NCBI RefSeq assembly: GCF_000151315.2
Contig: NW_011887294.1
Coordinates: 2,066,460 to 2,130,459 of the forward strand
Direction: 5' to 3'
From: Capsaspora owczarzaki ATCC 30864
Taxonomy: Eukaryota; Opisthokonta; Filasterea
Length of the DNA stretch: 64,000 bases
Shown: one piece after another, positions 34,232 to 46,254 of the stretch
Numbering within the stretch: the first letter of the stretch is position 1
Layout: each line of letters starts with the position of its first letter
Translations under genes and position numbers: made by a program
The notes under the pieces: model-generated
What the model saw: only the letters and a program-made list of their open reading frames with translations
What the model was told of the DNA's origin: nothing
Databases searched by the model: none

Positions 34232-37200
34232 TCAGACAGCAGTCGTGTCAAGACGAGGCCGCTTTGTTGATGCTGAGAACGACTCCTCTGGGGTGCTGGC
34301 CACGGCTGCCGACGTCGATGACGTGGCGGATGGTGAGGATGTGCTTGATGGTGAAGTCGTCGAGGACGCAGCAGGAGCGCCCGCAGGCGGAGACGTGGCA
34401 GTCGGAGCTGGGCGGCCGCGACCTGGACTTGTTTCGCTGGGTTGGTGAGAAGAGGAATGCGGTGATGCCAGTGCTCCCGACGGTGGGGATAAATGATCAT
34501 CGGCCGTCAACGCGTGGAAGGAGCGCTTGACCGCGATCGGGATGTGCGGCTCGGGCAGAAGACCAAGCGGCGGGGAGTTGCCTGGAGAGTGAGAAAACCG
34601 CACCGCGGATGGCGGTGGCGAAGCGCCTGCACCAAACCGCGTGATTGGCGGGGACAAAGAACGGCCATGCGGCAAGTGCACGAGCGCAGCATCGAGATCA
34701 ACCGCATTGCTGCTTGTGGTGCCGTGATGATTGTGACGATTGTCGTGCTCTGGCACGAGAACGTTGGCACCGCCGGATGAGGTGGCGGCGTTTGCTGGAG
34801 AAGAGTGGCCCTCGGGCTCGTGCAGAGCAGGCGGGCGGTGGTCCAAACTGGTGGCGATCGAAATCCCGCCCGACTTGATGGGAGGTGAAAGGGGTGGTGC
34901 GTTCGACGGATTCGATAGTCCGCTACCCGCGCCAACGGAGAAGGCCAGACGAAGCGCGCCCACAATTGGCGTACCACCAGGCGAGGAGCCGGTTTTCGTG
35001 GTGCCGGGCGACGCAGCAGGAAGCTTGAGGCGAACGAATCCGTCCTCCTCGTCCTCTTCATCTTCGTCGTCCGCGCGATAATTGGAAATCAATTCGATGG
35101 CCGCTGTAAAAAGAGACAAAAGGAATGAGAACAAAAATAAGTGACCAACAAGAAGAAATCGACAAGTTGGAGGGAAGAAAGAAAAAAAAAACATCTCAGC
35201 GCTTACATGAAGACGAGCGCCGTTGGTGACGCGCGTGGAACTCGCGGCGATCCAGAAAATCGTCCTTGTCATCGTCGTTGGTGGGCGAAGTGCCCCGGGC
35301 GGGTGGAGATTGCTTGACGAAATCATCCTGATCCTCGTCAAACCAAGCATCCTGATCATCCGCTTCGCGGAAGCGACTGCGGAGGGGTGTCCTGAGAGGA
35401 GTTACAAACGATCAGGGTGCACAATCAGTTGGTGAAGAAAATTTCGAGCGTGGACAGCCAGGCCAACAACAATTCAAAAACACAGCAGAAGACGTACTGT
35501 TCCTGTGGAGCAGGTGGAGAATTGGAGGAACGGAACAGCTCAATCATTTCGCGGAAGGTGGGGACATAGTGAATGTTTGCCAGGTGCGATTCGTAGTGTT
35601 GTACAATGTGGGAGAGAAGGAAGCGAACGTTTGCCTGTCAAAAGAGCCCAAAAAAAAAAAATCATGGAAAATCAGTCGACAACTCGAGAAAAAAACCAAA
35701 ACGACAGAAACAACAAGACACGCAAGAATCGTACCAGTTTGATCAGGTTGAAAAAGTCAATCAATGCGGAATTCATCAAATTGTATCGATCGCCGTTGCG
35801 CACCAGCATGTCGACGAGAGGGAAGAAGAGGCCATTGCTCGCGAGATACTGCAGAATGTTCTCGTCCCGACGGCAAACAAACACGTTTTTCAGCAGTCGC
35901 AGTGCAGCTGAATGAAGCAAGCGCGCAGGAGAAAAGGACTAGGTGAGCGCCAATTTTTCCCAGCAGCAGCAGCCAAAAAAAAAAAAAAAAAAACGAAGAA
36001 AACGCATCACATACCCAATGCCACAAACTTTTGCTTGCAATAGAGCAAAAGCGCAACGTGGGCCAAAAAGTCGTCTTGCTGCAGCGACGGGTACAGCTGG
36101 CGACAAACGGAAGTTTGCTGCAGGCACGAAATGAACAACTCGAGAATGTGATTGAACGCCACGGACGTCACTGGGTGCACTACAGAGAGCAAGTGATCAA
36201 GGACATTGTGTGGGTGAGTAAGTGAGTGAGTGGAGACGACGCATTGAGACTGGAAAGGACAAGACCCCGAAAAAAGCGTTTCAAAAAAAAAAAAACGAGG
36301 GGCTGAAACTGGGGTTTTGCCTTACCACTGTCCACATCAAACAAGGGAATGTCGGAAGGGATGGACAAGGCTGCAATGGAGACCGGGGACGCGGGAGCCA
36401 AGGATTCGAGCGACGCGGGCTGGGTGGTCGGCAAACTGGCAATCACGGGTTGCGTTGCTTCGAGAGGGACTGGAGTGACACTACCAGAGCCAGAGACGAC
36501 TCGAGGCGTGCTGCCTCCTCGCATGGGAGAGGCGGCTCCAGCAGCAGAAGATGCATCTTGGGAAGTGGCTGACGAGCTGTTGCTGGAGCGAACCAGCTCT
36601 GGAATTCCGTCTGTGCTGTTGTTGTCCATGCCTGCGCCGAGAGAAATGGTTGCGACGGATGAAATGGAATCGTTGCGCAACAAGGGCGTGGCAACGTGCT
36701 GGCCAGCTGTTGCTGCATTCCCAGCGTTGACGGTTGCAATCAGTTGTGCAAGAATGGCTGTTGCGTTGGGAATGGCAGACATGATGGCTTGGGTGAGGAC
36801 TGGCACGCAGTCAGCAAAGAAGGCGACCATGTGCTCGGATTGCAGGGTGGATTCGCAGAGGCTGCGCAGGACCTCGGTGAGCTGGCCGACAATGCCAATG
36901 TCGTCGTCCTGAAGCACGCGCTCGGCGAGCAGCTTGAGCAGCTGTGACGCCTGTGGTAGCTGTGCACGACGCTGGGCCATCGTGAGCGGAGCTCGGCCTG
37001 ACTGTGCAGGCCAGCGCTCGGCGACAATGTAGCGACGAATCAGGTCTGGATCCACGAGCGTAATGTATCCGAGGATTTCGGAAGCACACTTGCGGATGCT
37101 CGGGTCTGCGTGCTGCAACGAAGTCATGACGACCTGGAGAATGCCCTTGTCGACCAAGGACTGGAAGGCCTGTGGCCGCTCGTGGACTTGTAATCTGTGC

Positions 37201-39230
37201 GCGCACATAACAAAAAAAAAAGTGGGCAAAACCGAAGAAAACATGAGCGAAACACCATCACCTTCAACTCAACAACAGCGACAACATTTGCCAGCGTCAC
37301 AACAAACAAAAAATCAAGCCAAAACCGCTTACGAGCGAGACAGATTGCAAAATTCCTCCAAAAATTGCACCAAATCCTTGCGCTCGGTGTCAGTCAACTC
37401 TGGCTCTTTGAGGAGACGGAAGAGCTCGGCCATAAACTCCTCGTCGTTGTGCAAGGCGGAGGCAATGTCCGTGTTGGTGAAAAAGACAAATGAATTGAGC
37501 GAGTTGGCGGTGGGGTCGTCAAGCTGGCGCGGGAGTGCAAAGTCGCGAATGTACTGCACGCGGAAGCTTTGGTGGATTTTGGCAACAATGCCGGGCTTGG
37601 TGATGGGGATGATTTGCTTGAAGACGGACGTGGTGTTGAGATAGTCGCGATGCCGTGGTCGTTCGACCATGTCGGGCTCGTACTCGAGCGCGCCGATGAC
37701 GTGCATGACGTGCGGCTCTGAAAACAAGACCTCAAACAGGTTGTTGTCATTCAACTGGATGAGATACTTGAACACTAGATGCAGCTGGTGCAAGGACTCT
37801 GTCATTTCCAAGTCCTCGCACTGCTTGAACAAGTCCACCAGCTTGGCCAGAGCTGGGGTGTTGAGGATGGTGGTGACAATGAGATCGCGCTTGACAATCG
37901 GCTGAGGGCGCGACAAGAAGAGAACCACCTCGGCGAGATTGTCCAGGGCGATCGTGGGAAAGGCAAAGGCGTGCGCGTTTTCAACGTCCTCGAACGTGTC
38001 AGCCTCGTCGGAATGGTCTTGCATAAAGACAGTGTCGCCGTTTTGTCGCAGCGTGCTGATGCCAAGATCGCCATCCTCGTCGTGGTTGCGGTTGCCGTTC
38101 GTAGCAGCGCGCGTGCTGGCGTCCTGAGCGTCGTCGTCGGTCGGGTCGCGGTTGGGGTCCAGCCCTTGCAGCCAAGAGAGTTGATTCCACATGTCCCAGC
38201 ACCCGCTCCGCTCTTGGAAGCTGAGAGCGAGGTTTTGGTTGTCTGCACTATCATTCCACACAATCAACGTCTGCTGCTGTCGTCGGTAAATGTCCTCTGT
38301 CGTCACTCTGCTCCGCAACAACTCGGATTGCTCCGGGTTTTCAGAGCGAACGATAATGTCCCACAGGTTGGCTTCTTGTCGCTCGCAAGTGACGTGCCCG
38401 GTGCCTTGATCCACCCACACGCTGTCATCGCTCAGCGTGTACACTTTGACGCGTGTTCGTGTCGATCGCTCGGCGTCGGAGGAGCCTGCTGCTTGTGCGT
38501 CAGTCTCTGCGCCAGACTCGGTCTCAGCCTGGTCTGTCGCGCTGGTGCGCAATGCTGGATGGTCGTCGTCGTCGTCGTCGTTGTTGTTGTTGTTGCTGTG
38601 GTTGCTGCTGTCGTCTTCGTCGCCGTCATGGTGGTTGTTCATGTTGTTGTCGTCGTCGTCGTTGTTGGCATGGCGTGCTGGTGCGTGCCTTCGGTCGGCC
38701 GGGTCGACGCCGTTGGAAATGAAATCGTCATAGTTGCGCCTTCGAGCAAACTCAGACCGTCGATTGCTCGAGGGTGACGCGTCGGAGGACCGATGGCCGC
38801 CATCAAAGCTGATGCCGACCGAGATTGGCGAGGTGCGGCTGGCTGCGGGCTCGAGTGTGTCCAGCTGCTCTGGATTGGACTCGTGGAGCATCCGAGACAG
38901 TGATGGATCTGAAGAGGCGCCGGAAGCAGATGATGACGACGATCGAGGCGACGTCGGAGGAGCAGCCTCTGCAGCAGCAGAAGAGGAGGAGGAATGCAGC
39001 GTGCCAGTTGCTCGCTCGTCCGTCGTCCTTGGTATTGGCTGCGGGTGTGGCTGCGGTGCAGCGACTGGCGTGTCGGATGCCGGGTCTGATGAGAACATGT
39101 CGTAGGGGTCGGCCGCCGGCTCGCTCACGACTGGCCGATCATCATGGCGAGGAGCTGTGGAGCGCAAGCGAGTTGATGACGGAGACGACGACCGGCCCTG
39201 CTCGTCGTCGACAGGCGTCTCTGCGTCCAT
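34232..39230 (-). CDS. PPP4R3: Protein phosphatase 4 regulatory subunit 3 (SMEK/Psy2)
   Basis: Seven exons: 39230-37333, 37194-36326, 36179-36015, 35907-35735, 35634-35498, 35391-35207, 35103-34232; about 1,432 residues, much longer than human SMEK1. It targets PP4 in DNA repair, insulin/FOXO and chemotaxis signalling. Order: about 250 residues of Ser/Asp/Asn-rich extension including NNNNNDDDDDD (38560-38600); an EVH1-like domain (RVKVYTLSDDSVWVDQGTGHV, QQTLIVWND, LALSFQERSGC); the armadillo region (LFEVLFSEPHVMHVIGALEYE, IHQSFRVQYIRDFALP, EFCNLSRSLQ, CASEILGYI, VTSVAFNHILELFISC, VRNGDRYNLMNSALIDFF); a Ser/Pro/Ala tail with acidic and nuclear-type basic KRPR patches. Exon 2 carries a 150-residue Ser/Thr/Pro insertion inside the helical region. 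Convergent with the FYVE-PH gene, 281 bp away. Confidence 0.93.
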
Positions 39231-41123
39231 CTCTGCGCGACCCAGATTCGATGCCCGCTGCTCACCAGCCAAGCGACGAACACAAAGAGCAAGAGAGGTT
39301 GAGACGGGGGGAAAACGGTTGGTCTGCAAAAACAAAAAAACACAAAAAAAAAAGAGACGTCCAAGCAAAGTATTGGCGCGTGAAACGAAAAAGGTTTGAA
39401 AGGAAACTGCGGATGATTGCCAAAATGAACAATGAAAGAAGAAGAAGAAGAAGAAGAAGAACGAGGAAAGAAGAAGAGAAGGAAGAAGAAGAAGAAGTAG
39501 ACAGAAAGTGACACGACGATCAAGGTGGAATGGAAGACGAGAAGGTGAGTCAAAAGACCGAGACAACACAAAGGCGAGACTTCAAGGCACGGCAGAACGC
39601 AACATCCCGATGCATCAACACGACGACGACGACGAGAGGGGTCAGCGAGCAAAAGTGGGCGTGGATTGATGACGAGATGGAGATAGGTGAAAGGGGAAAG
39701 AAGGCAGAGATTATTGATGACAAATCGCGTGTTGCCGGCAACGGAATGAGATCTACCAGCCAGCTGGATTGAGACCAAAGATCCGACCCTCGCCCGCCTT
39801 CGCTGCCCGTCGCGAAGTGCCAGCCACCCGAGCAATGCCAAGCCAACGCGATCCATCGATGTGGTCGGGCCAGACTGACAAGAGTCGCGCAGTAACCGAG
39901 AAGGATCAGTTTGGCGCCTTTTTTTGGTTTTTCGGCTGGTAGACCCTGCTTCCCCCTTGTCTGCCCCCAAGCTGAGCCCCCTTCCGCTCGCGATCGCCAC
40001 CCGGCAGAGATACTTGCAGCCAGGTGTCGGCATTGTGAGGCAGCGGCCGACCTTGCCGTGCGACAAGCAGCCGAAACGCGCGATCTCGTGATTGTACGCA
40101 GCCATGGATATGGAAAAAAGAATCGCTTGGCGGCATTTTACTCTTACGAAAGCTCACTAAACTGCCCTTTGAATCTCTTGCGGACGTTCGCATCATCGTA
40201 TCACGGTACCCTGTCTCTCCCGTGTCCCCCCACTCGTCGCCCCTTTTGCTCTGCCTTCCCCGCTGTTGCCCACTCGTCAAGCAAATGAAGCACCTGCAGC
40301 CTCCAGCTCGGACCCGATGGACGAGGCGCGGGAGGGGAATTCCCGTTCGTCCAAAAGCCGCATGCGCGCCAAAATGCAATGCAAAACAGCCCCACGCCTG
40401 CATGGCGGGAAACCCCTGCCCCTCTGCCGCCCGCCTCGTCCCCCCATTCCACCAACCCAGGTGCATTGAGCCAACGTGTCTCGTGTCAACGTGTCGCCGC
40501 TGCTCTGTGCACGGGCGGACGGTGGCGTCGAGCGAGGCAAGCGACTTTTGTTTGCGTCCAAACCACAAACCAAACAGCCAGGCGCCCTCCTCTGCTCAGC
40601 TGGCTGGCTCAGGCGCGCCCGTTCTCCCTCCCACGCGTCCTCCCCAACCTTCCCTGCGTGCGGCGCCATCCATAGATGGCTGAATCAACATGGAGCACGA
40701 GCCAGCGCGGCCGTCGAGTCCTGCGGGCGCCTCGCTGTCAGCAAAGTGAAGACACTGCTGCTGGGATCTTTTGCTGACCGCACACTCAAACAGTCGCGTT
40801 ACCAAAAATTCGCAAATGGACAGCGTCCCGTTGCGGTCGGGGAAACCCAATTGTACAATGTGCAGTGATATTTGTGGAATCGGGTCCATGGGAGATCCAG
40901 AGCAAGTGCAAGTGCTACAAAAACACAAAAAAAAGTGCTGGCTGTGGGTCGAAATGGCTCAGATCAAACGTCACGCATCCACCCATTCAGCCACTGCTCA
41001 GAGAGCAAAATACTGAGCCACCTCTACAACCCACCTGCAGAGCCATTTTCGTTGCCAGAATGCACATCATAATAGTCATTCGAACTGTGAAGCAGCCACT
41101 CTTTTTCTGCTTTTTGTGTAGCC
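39231..41123. other. Divergent intergenic region PP4R3 / eIF4A3
   Basis: 1.9 kb. Purine-rich GAA repeats at 39438-39500 (plus strand) upstream of PP4R3; a GC-rich block at 40220-40760 with long but unrecognisable frames on both strands. No gene called. Confidence 0.45.
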
Positions 41124-43358
41124 ATGAGCGATCGTCGCAACAACAACCGCGCTTCCGGCAGCAGCAACGCTCGGCTCAACCCCGACGATGCCGCCATGGT
41201 CTTCGAGACCTCGTCTGGCGTCGACATTGTGACTGACTTTGCCCAGATGAACCTCAAGCCCGAGCTGCTCCAGGGCATCTATGCATATGGTATAGCCTCC
41301 CTCGCTCTCCGCTTTTCCCCCTGTCCTTTCGCTTCCTTCGCCCTGCCTGCCTGCGTGGTTTGTCCCACTCCTTCGTTGTGCTTGATCTTGCTCCTTCTGT
41401 CTCTGGCTCATCACTACGTTCGTTGTGCATCATCTCACTTTGCTCTTGATTTTTTTTTTTTTTTTTTTTTTTTGGGTTGCTGCTTCTGCATTGTGTCTTT
41501 GCTTTAGGCTTCGAGCAACCGTCCGCCATCCAGCAGCGCGCCATCCGCCCCATTCTCAAGGGCCGCGACGTCATTGCTCAGTACGTTGGCCTCTTGAAGC
41601 GTAGTGTCATCACACAACCAGTAGGGAGCGGGGGACCAGTCAGACAAGGAGTTTCGCTGTTTTGAATGCTGTGATCTCTGCGTTTGTGGCGGATTTTTGG
41701 CCGCCCTCGCCTGTGGCCGTGCGGCGGCACTAGCATGGATGATCGGATGCTGCTGCTGTGGTCGTTGTGGCAGAGCGCCACGTTTGGCGGCCGCAGCAGA
41801 TTCAGAGATGGAAGCGGCATTCGCTCTTCAATGCTTCTCAGTCGCAACGACATCGTGTCGTGATCCACCACCACCAAAACACACCTCCCACACACAATTC
41901 CCATTGCGACTCTATTCACTCATTTTGCGAACAACATTCTCACTTTATTTTTTTTTTCCTGCCAACAGAGCTCAGTCCGGCACCGGTAAAACGGCCACCT
42001 TCTCCATCTCGGCCTTGAACTGTGTCGAGCCTGCCACCCGCGAAACGCAGGCACTGGTGCTCTCGCCAACGCGCGAATTGGCACAGCAAATCCAAAAGGT
42101 TGTGCTTGCGCTGGGCGACTATATGGGCGTGCAGTGCCACGCTTGCATCGGTGGCGTCAGTGTTGCAGAAGACATCAAGAAGCTCGACTATGGCCAACAC
42201 GTTGTCTCGGGCACCCCCGGCCGTGTGTTTGACATGATCAAGCGCCGCCACTTGCGCACACGCAACATCAAGATGCTCATTCTCGATGAGGCGGACGAGA
42301 TGCTGTCGCGCGGCTTCAAGGAGCAAATCTACGACATTTACCGATACTTGCCCCCGACCACCCAAGTGGTCATTGTCAGTGCCACCCTCCCGCACGAAGT
42401 GCTCGAGATTACCACCAAGTTCATGACCGACCCCATCCGCATCCTCGTCAAGCGCGATGAGTTGACCCTCGAAGGCATCAAGCAGTTCTTCATTTCGGTC
42501 GAGCGGGAAGAGTGGAAGTTTGACACGCTCTGCGACTTGTACGACACACTCATTATTACCCAAGCGGTCATTTTCTGCAACACGCGTCGCAAGGTATGTC
42601 GCGGCTTGGAGACTGAAAGTTTTTGTTGTTCTTGTTTTGTTGTTTTGTTGCTGTTGTTGCTGTTGTTGCTGTTGTTGCTGTTGTGATATCAGTTACGCCG
42701 TCTCGCATGCATCTCACTCTTCTCACTTCCGTATGCTTGAATTGCAGGTCGAATTCCTTGCAGAGGAGATGGCCAAGGCCAACTTTACCGTGTCGCACAT
42801 GCACGGTGAAATGGACCAGAAGGAGCGTGACACAATCATGAAGCAATTCCGCTCTGGTGCCACCCGTGTGCTCATTACCACCGACCTGTGGGCTCGTGGT
42901 ATTGATGTGCAGCAAGTCTCGCTTGTCATCAACTATGATTTGCCAATCAACCGTGAAAACTACATTCACCGGTAGGTCGTTCGTTCAGCGGTGGTTTTTG
43001 CATTCTTCTGTTGTGTATGGCCTTGTCTCACCCTTGGGCCTGATTTTTCTCGCTGATCCTGCAATCCTTGTGACGTGCAGAATTGGTCGCTCGGGCCGCT
43101 TTGGCCGATCTGGTGTTGCCATCAACTTTGTCACCAACGACGACGTCCGAACCCTCCGCGACATTGAGCAGTATTATGCAACCCAAATCGAGGAAATGCC
43201 AATGAATGGTAAGCGGGCGATTATTCAGCTGTGTTGTTTTTGTTGTTGTTTTTGTTGTTGTTTTTTGTTGACTCACTGTGCTCTGTCTCCTTCTTGTGTT
43301 ACCACTTCCTCTCCCCTTTGCCTCCTTTTTAGTCAACGATATGCTGACCAACAACTAA
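41124..43358 (+). CDS. EIF4A3: eIF4A3/Fal1, DEAD-box RNA helicase of the exon junction complex
   Basis: Six exons: 41124-41289, 41508-41580, 41969-42593, 42748-42971, 43081-43208, 43333-43358; 413 residues. eIF4A3 clamps RNA upstream of exon junctions and acts in NMD and rRNA processing. All helicase motifs are seen: Q motif [20 protein letters not shown] (I), PTRELAQQ (Ia), TPGR (Ib), DEAD (II), SAT (III), VIFCNTRRK (IV), [15 protein letters not shown] (V), [11 protein letters not shown] (VI). The ends separate it from eIF4A1/2: [16 protein letters not shown] at the start and [14 protein letters not shown] at the stop are close to animal eIF4A3 (human ends MNVADLI). Each intron join restores a motif. 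Intron 2 is 388 nt, intron 1 holds a T tract. Confidence 0.96.
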
Positions 43359-43902
43359 AACAACAACAAAACATCAGTCGTTCCACGCCAATCGTTTTTT
43401 TTTTTGCATTTTCTGTCTGTGATTGTTTCTGTAACCAAAAGAACAAACCAAAAATCCCAACAATCGCAACAATTCACAAACGCCGTGGCTTTCTTCATGT
43501 CCAATTGTTGTCACTCTCCAATCGCATTGATCTTGTTTTCTCAGTCTTTTTTTACCCAACACTAGACTTTTTTTTTTTTTTCCTTTTTTTTTTTCTCTTT
43601 TTTTTCGACCGCGCTTCTCTCATCTCTCCCCTTCTCCCGGTCACCTCATCCAACTGAGTGTGTCTCTTCTAGTTTCTTCCTTTCCTTTCTGCTGACTGTT
43701 CTTCTCTCTCTCGCTCTCTCTTCCAAGCCAAGAACCAACTTTTTTTTTTCTTTTTTTTTCACACAGTTGCAGCACTTTCGTCACAGTCTAATCGATCCGC
43801 ACCTCGCTCTCCCACATCAAGTCACAACTTCACCCCCGATTGGTCCCGTTCTCGCTCCCAGTGTGCAGCACGTTTTTGCTCAGCGAAGGCGGGGAGAGCG
43901 GC
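43359..43902. other. Intergenic/leader between eIF4A3 and the HMG-PHD gene
   Basis: Strongly pyrimidine-rich on the plus strand with several 9-12 nt T runs (43570-43610, 43740-43760). No coding signal. The in-frame ATG at 43840 is an alternative start for the next gene. Confidence 0.5.
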
Positions 43903-45340
43903 ATGAGCGATCGCGGGTTGCTCACTCAGACAGTCGCCAACTCATTCGCGTCACCAGAGACGTCGTCGTCGCAGTCGCCGTCGCAGTCACACTCGCAGTC
44001 GTCGCCCGCCCCGCACGACAGCAGCAGCAGCACCAGCAGCACCAGCAGTGGACCTGCATGGACAAAGACAGCAGCACCACAGCAATACAATCCATTCATG
44101 CAGAGTCAGGGAGCTTCTTCTCCGACAGCAGCAACCGCCAACAATCTGAGCGCCAGCAGCAGCGCGGATCGCTCGTCCTCGCGAGGGCCCAGCTCGGGCG
44201 CTGTCAGCAGTAGTGCCAGTCAGTCCTCGAGCGGCCCTGCCGGCCCAGTGATGCCTGCGTCCTTCTACACTCCGCCGGGCGCGGCCAAACGGGCAATGCT
44301 TCCTTCCTCTTCTGCGGGCGGTTCGTCTTCTGCGTCCAAGGCCGCGCCGTCGCCACCCGGGTTTACGTTCCCGGGGTCATCTGCTGTTCCAATGCACATG
44401 CATACGTCGCCTCCTTCTGGGCCTGCGCTGTACGCGGGCGCGGGGCAGCAGCAGCAGCAGCAACAGATTGCTCGGGTCGCTCCATATCAAGAAGGCAGCA
44501 ATCTGCCCGTGATGTCGTCGCACAGTCACCATCACCCATCCATGCCGATGGCGGTCGCATCTCCTCAACAGCAGCAACAGCAACAGCAGCAGCAGCAGCA
44601 ACACATGCCTGTTGGTCCGGCTGCGTCGCCGTGGACGCCAGTCACGCCAGGCGGAAGACGGGAGCGCAAACGGAAGATTCGTCGAAATCTGCCCAAGAAA
44701 TCACGCTCGGCGTTTCTCTTTTACGCCAGCGACCACCGACGAGCTGTGATTACAGCGCACCCAACTGCGACGTTTGCAGAGATTGGCAAGCTCCTGTCTG
44801 CCAGCTGGAAGCAGTTGACGGACGAGGACAAGGCAAAGTACAACCGGCTCGCCGACGATGACAAGCGACGGTACCAGGTCCAAAAGCAAGCCATCAACTC
44901 GCAGGTGCAGCAGGAGGAGGAGATGCGGCTGGCCCAGGGTGCCAGTCCAGACAGCCGCCATTTGCTCGGAAAATCGCCCTCGAATCGCCGCGCCATGGCC
45001 GGGGATGACGGCACACACTTCCGCCAGCAGCAAGCACAGCATGGCAACGGCAGCGTTCGCAAATCAAGTCGGCCTCCGCGCCCAAAGGCTCCACTGGACG
45101 CCGCCACGCCGTTTGGCGCAATCCACCGCGAGAAGCGTGCTGGCGGACACGGCAAAAGCCGCAACGCGGGTCGACGCTATCAGTATGAAGAGGACAGCGA
45201 TGCCGAACCTCTCGAAGACGACGAGGACGACGACGGAGACGGGGACGACGATTCGACTTTGCCCAGCGCTCGGGGCCGCCGTCCACACGGTGGCTTTCAC
45301 AACCACGCCGACAGCGACAGCAACAACAACCACCACCACC

Positions 45341-45372
<32 letters not shown>

Positions 45373-45993
45373 TACGTCGACGACGACGATGACGACGAGG
45401 ATGACGAGGATGATGAGGCTAGTGACGATAATGGCGACGATGAGGACGAAGAGGGTGGTGCTGAAGGCGACAACACCCACGCTCGTGGCGGCAACAAGCG
45501 CAGTGGATTGAAACACGCGCGGGCGGCAAACGGCACGCGAGGCACCAACGGCTCAAGCAGACACTCAACTGGGCCTCGAGGTCACACCAGCAACGGCGCA
45601 TTGGCTATGGACGTCCTTCCGCGACACAACACGCGACGGGCGGCATCACGGCGTATGCAAGAGCTAGACAGCGAGTCGAATACCGACAACGAGGACGACG
45701 AGGAGGACGAGGACGGCGACGAGGACAGCGACGGCAGCCAGGACTCGGACGACTCGGACGGTCTCTTCCCGTGTGGTCAGTGCAATGAGCTTGTGACAGA
45801 CGACCACGATGGGATTTACTGCGAAGGGCCATGTCACCGGTGGTACCATCGACAGTGCAGCCGGCTCACCGTCCAAGCCTACAAGCTTCTGATGCGCGAA
45901 AAGCGGGCTCAGTGGGTGTGCGATTACTGCGCAGGCGAACTCTGCCACCCGCAAGAGTACGCAGCGTATATCGCCAAGGTGGAATCGCAGTAG
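43903..45993 (+). CDS. HMG-box plus Pygopus-type PHD finger nuclear protein
   Basis: Single exon, 697 residues from ATG 43903 (ATG 43840 would add 21). The N-terminal 250 residues are Ser/Gln/Pro-rich with two Gln runs. Residues about 260-330 form an HMG box: basic RERKRKIRRNLPKKSRSAFLF, then AEIGKLLSASWKQLTDEDKAKYNRLADDDKRRY. A long disordered, very acidic stretch with His/Asn runs follows (45200-45460). Residues about 622-680 are a PHD finger: PCGQC, DGIYCEGPCHRWYHRQC, VCDYC. Its wording is close to Pygopus PHD (PCGAC, DAILCEASCQKWFHREC, ACDLC), including spacing. HMG boxes bend DNA; Pygo-type PHDs read methylated H3K4 and bind BCL9 in animal Wnt signalling. Likely a chromatin reader; no evidence for a Wnt role. 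Confidence 0.82.
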
Positions 45994-46254
45994 ACGATTT
46001 GGTTTTTTTTTCAGTTTCGGTTTTAGTTTCTATGCTTTTGCTTTTTTTTCCTTTTTTTGTTTGCCGAACGCAAAAGGGGATTTGCTCTTTGTTTGTTCGG
46101 TCTGTCCCAGTTCGCTGTATCTTTTTTTGTATCTTTGACCCAGGAAACAACAAAAATTCTGGTATCTACTTGGATTTGAGATGGTAGATTTGTAGTGTTA
46201 TCATTTTTTTTTCTCTCTCTCTCTCTCTCTCTCTCTTTTTAACATTTCAATGTG

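Noticed and set aside
37779-38777. 332-codon plus-strand frame inside PP4R3
   Set aside because: Antisense shadow of the EVH1/acidic exon; Val runs come from the Asp/Asn repeat on the other strand.
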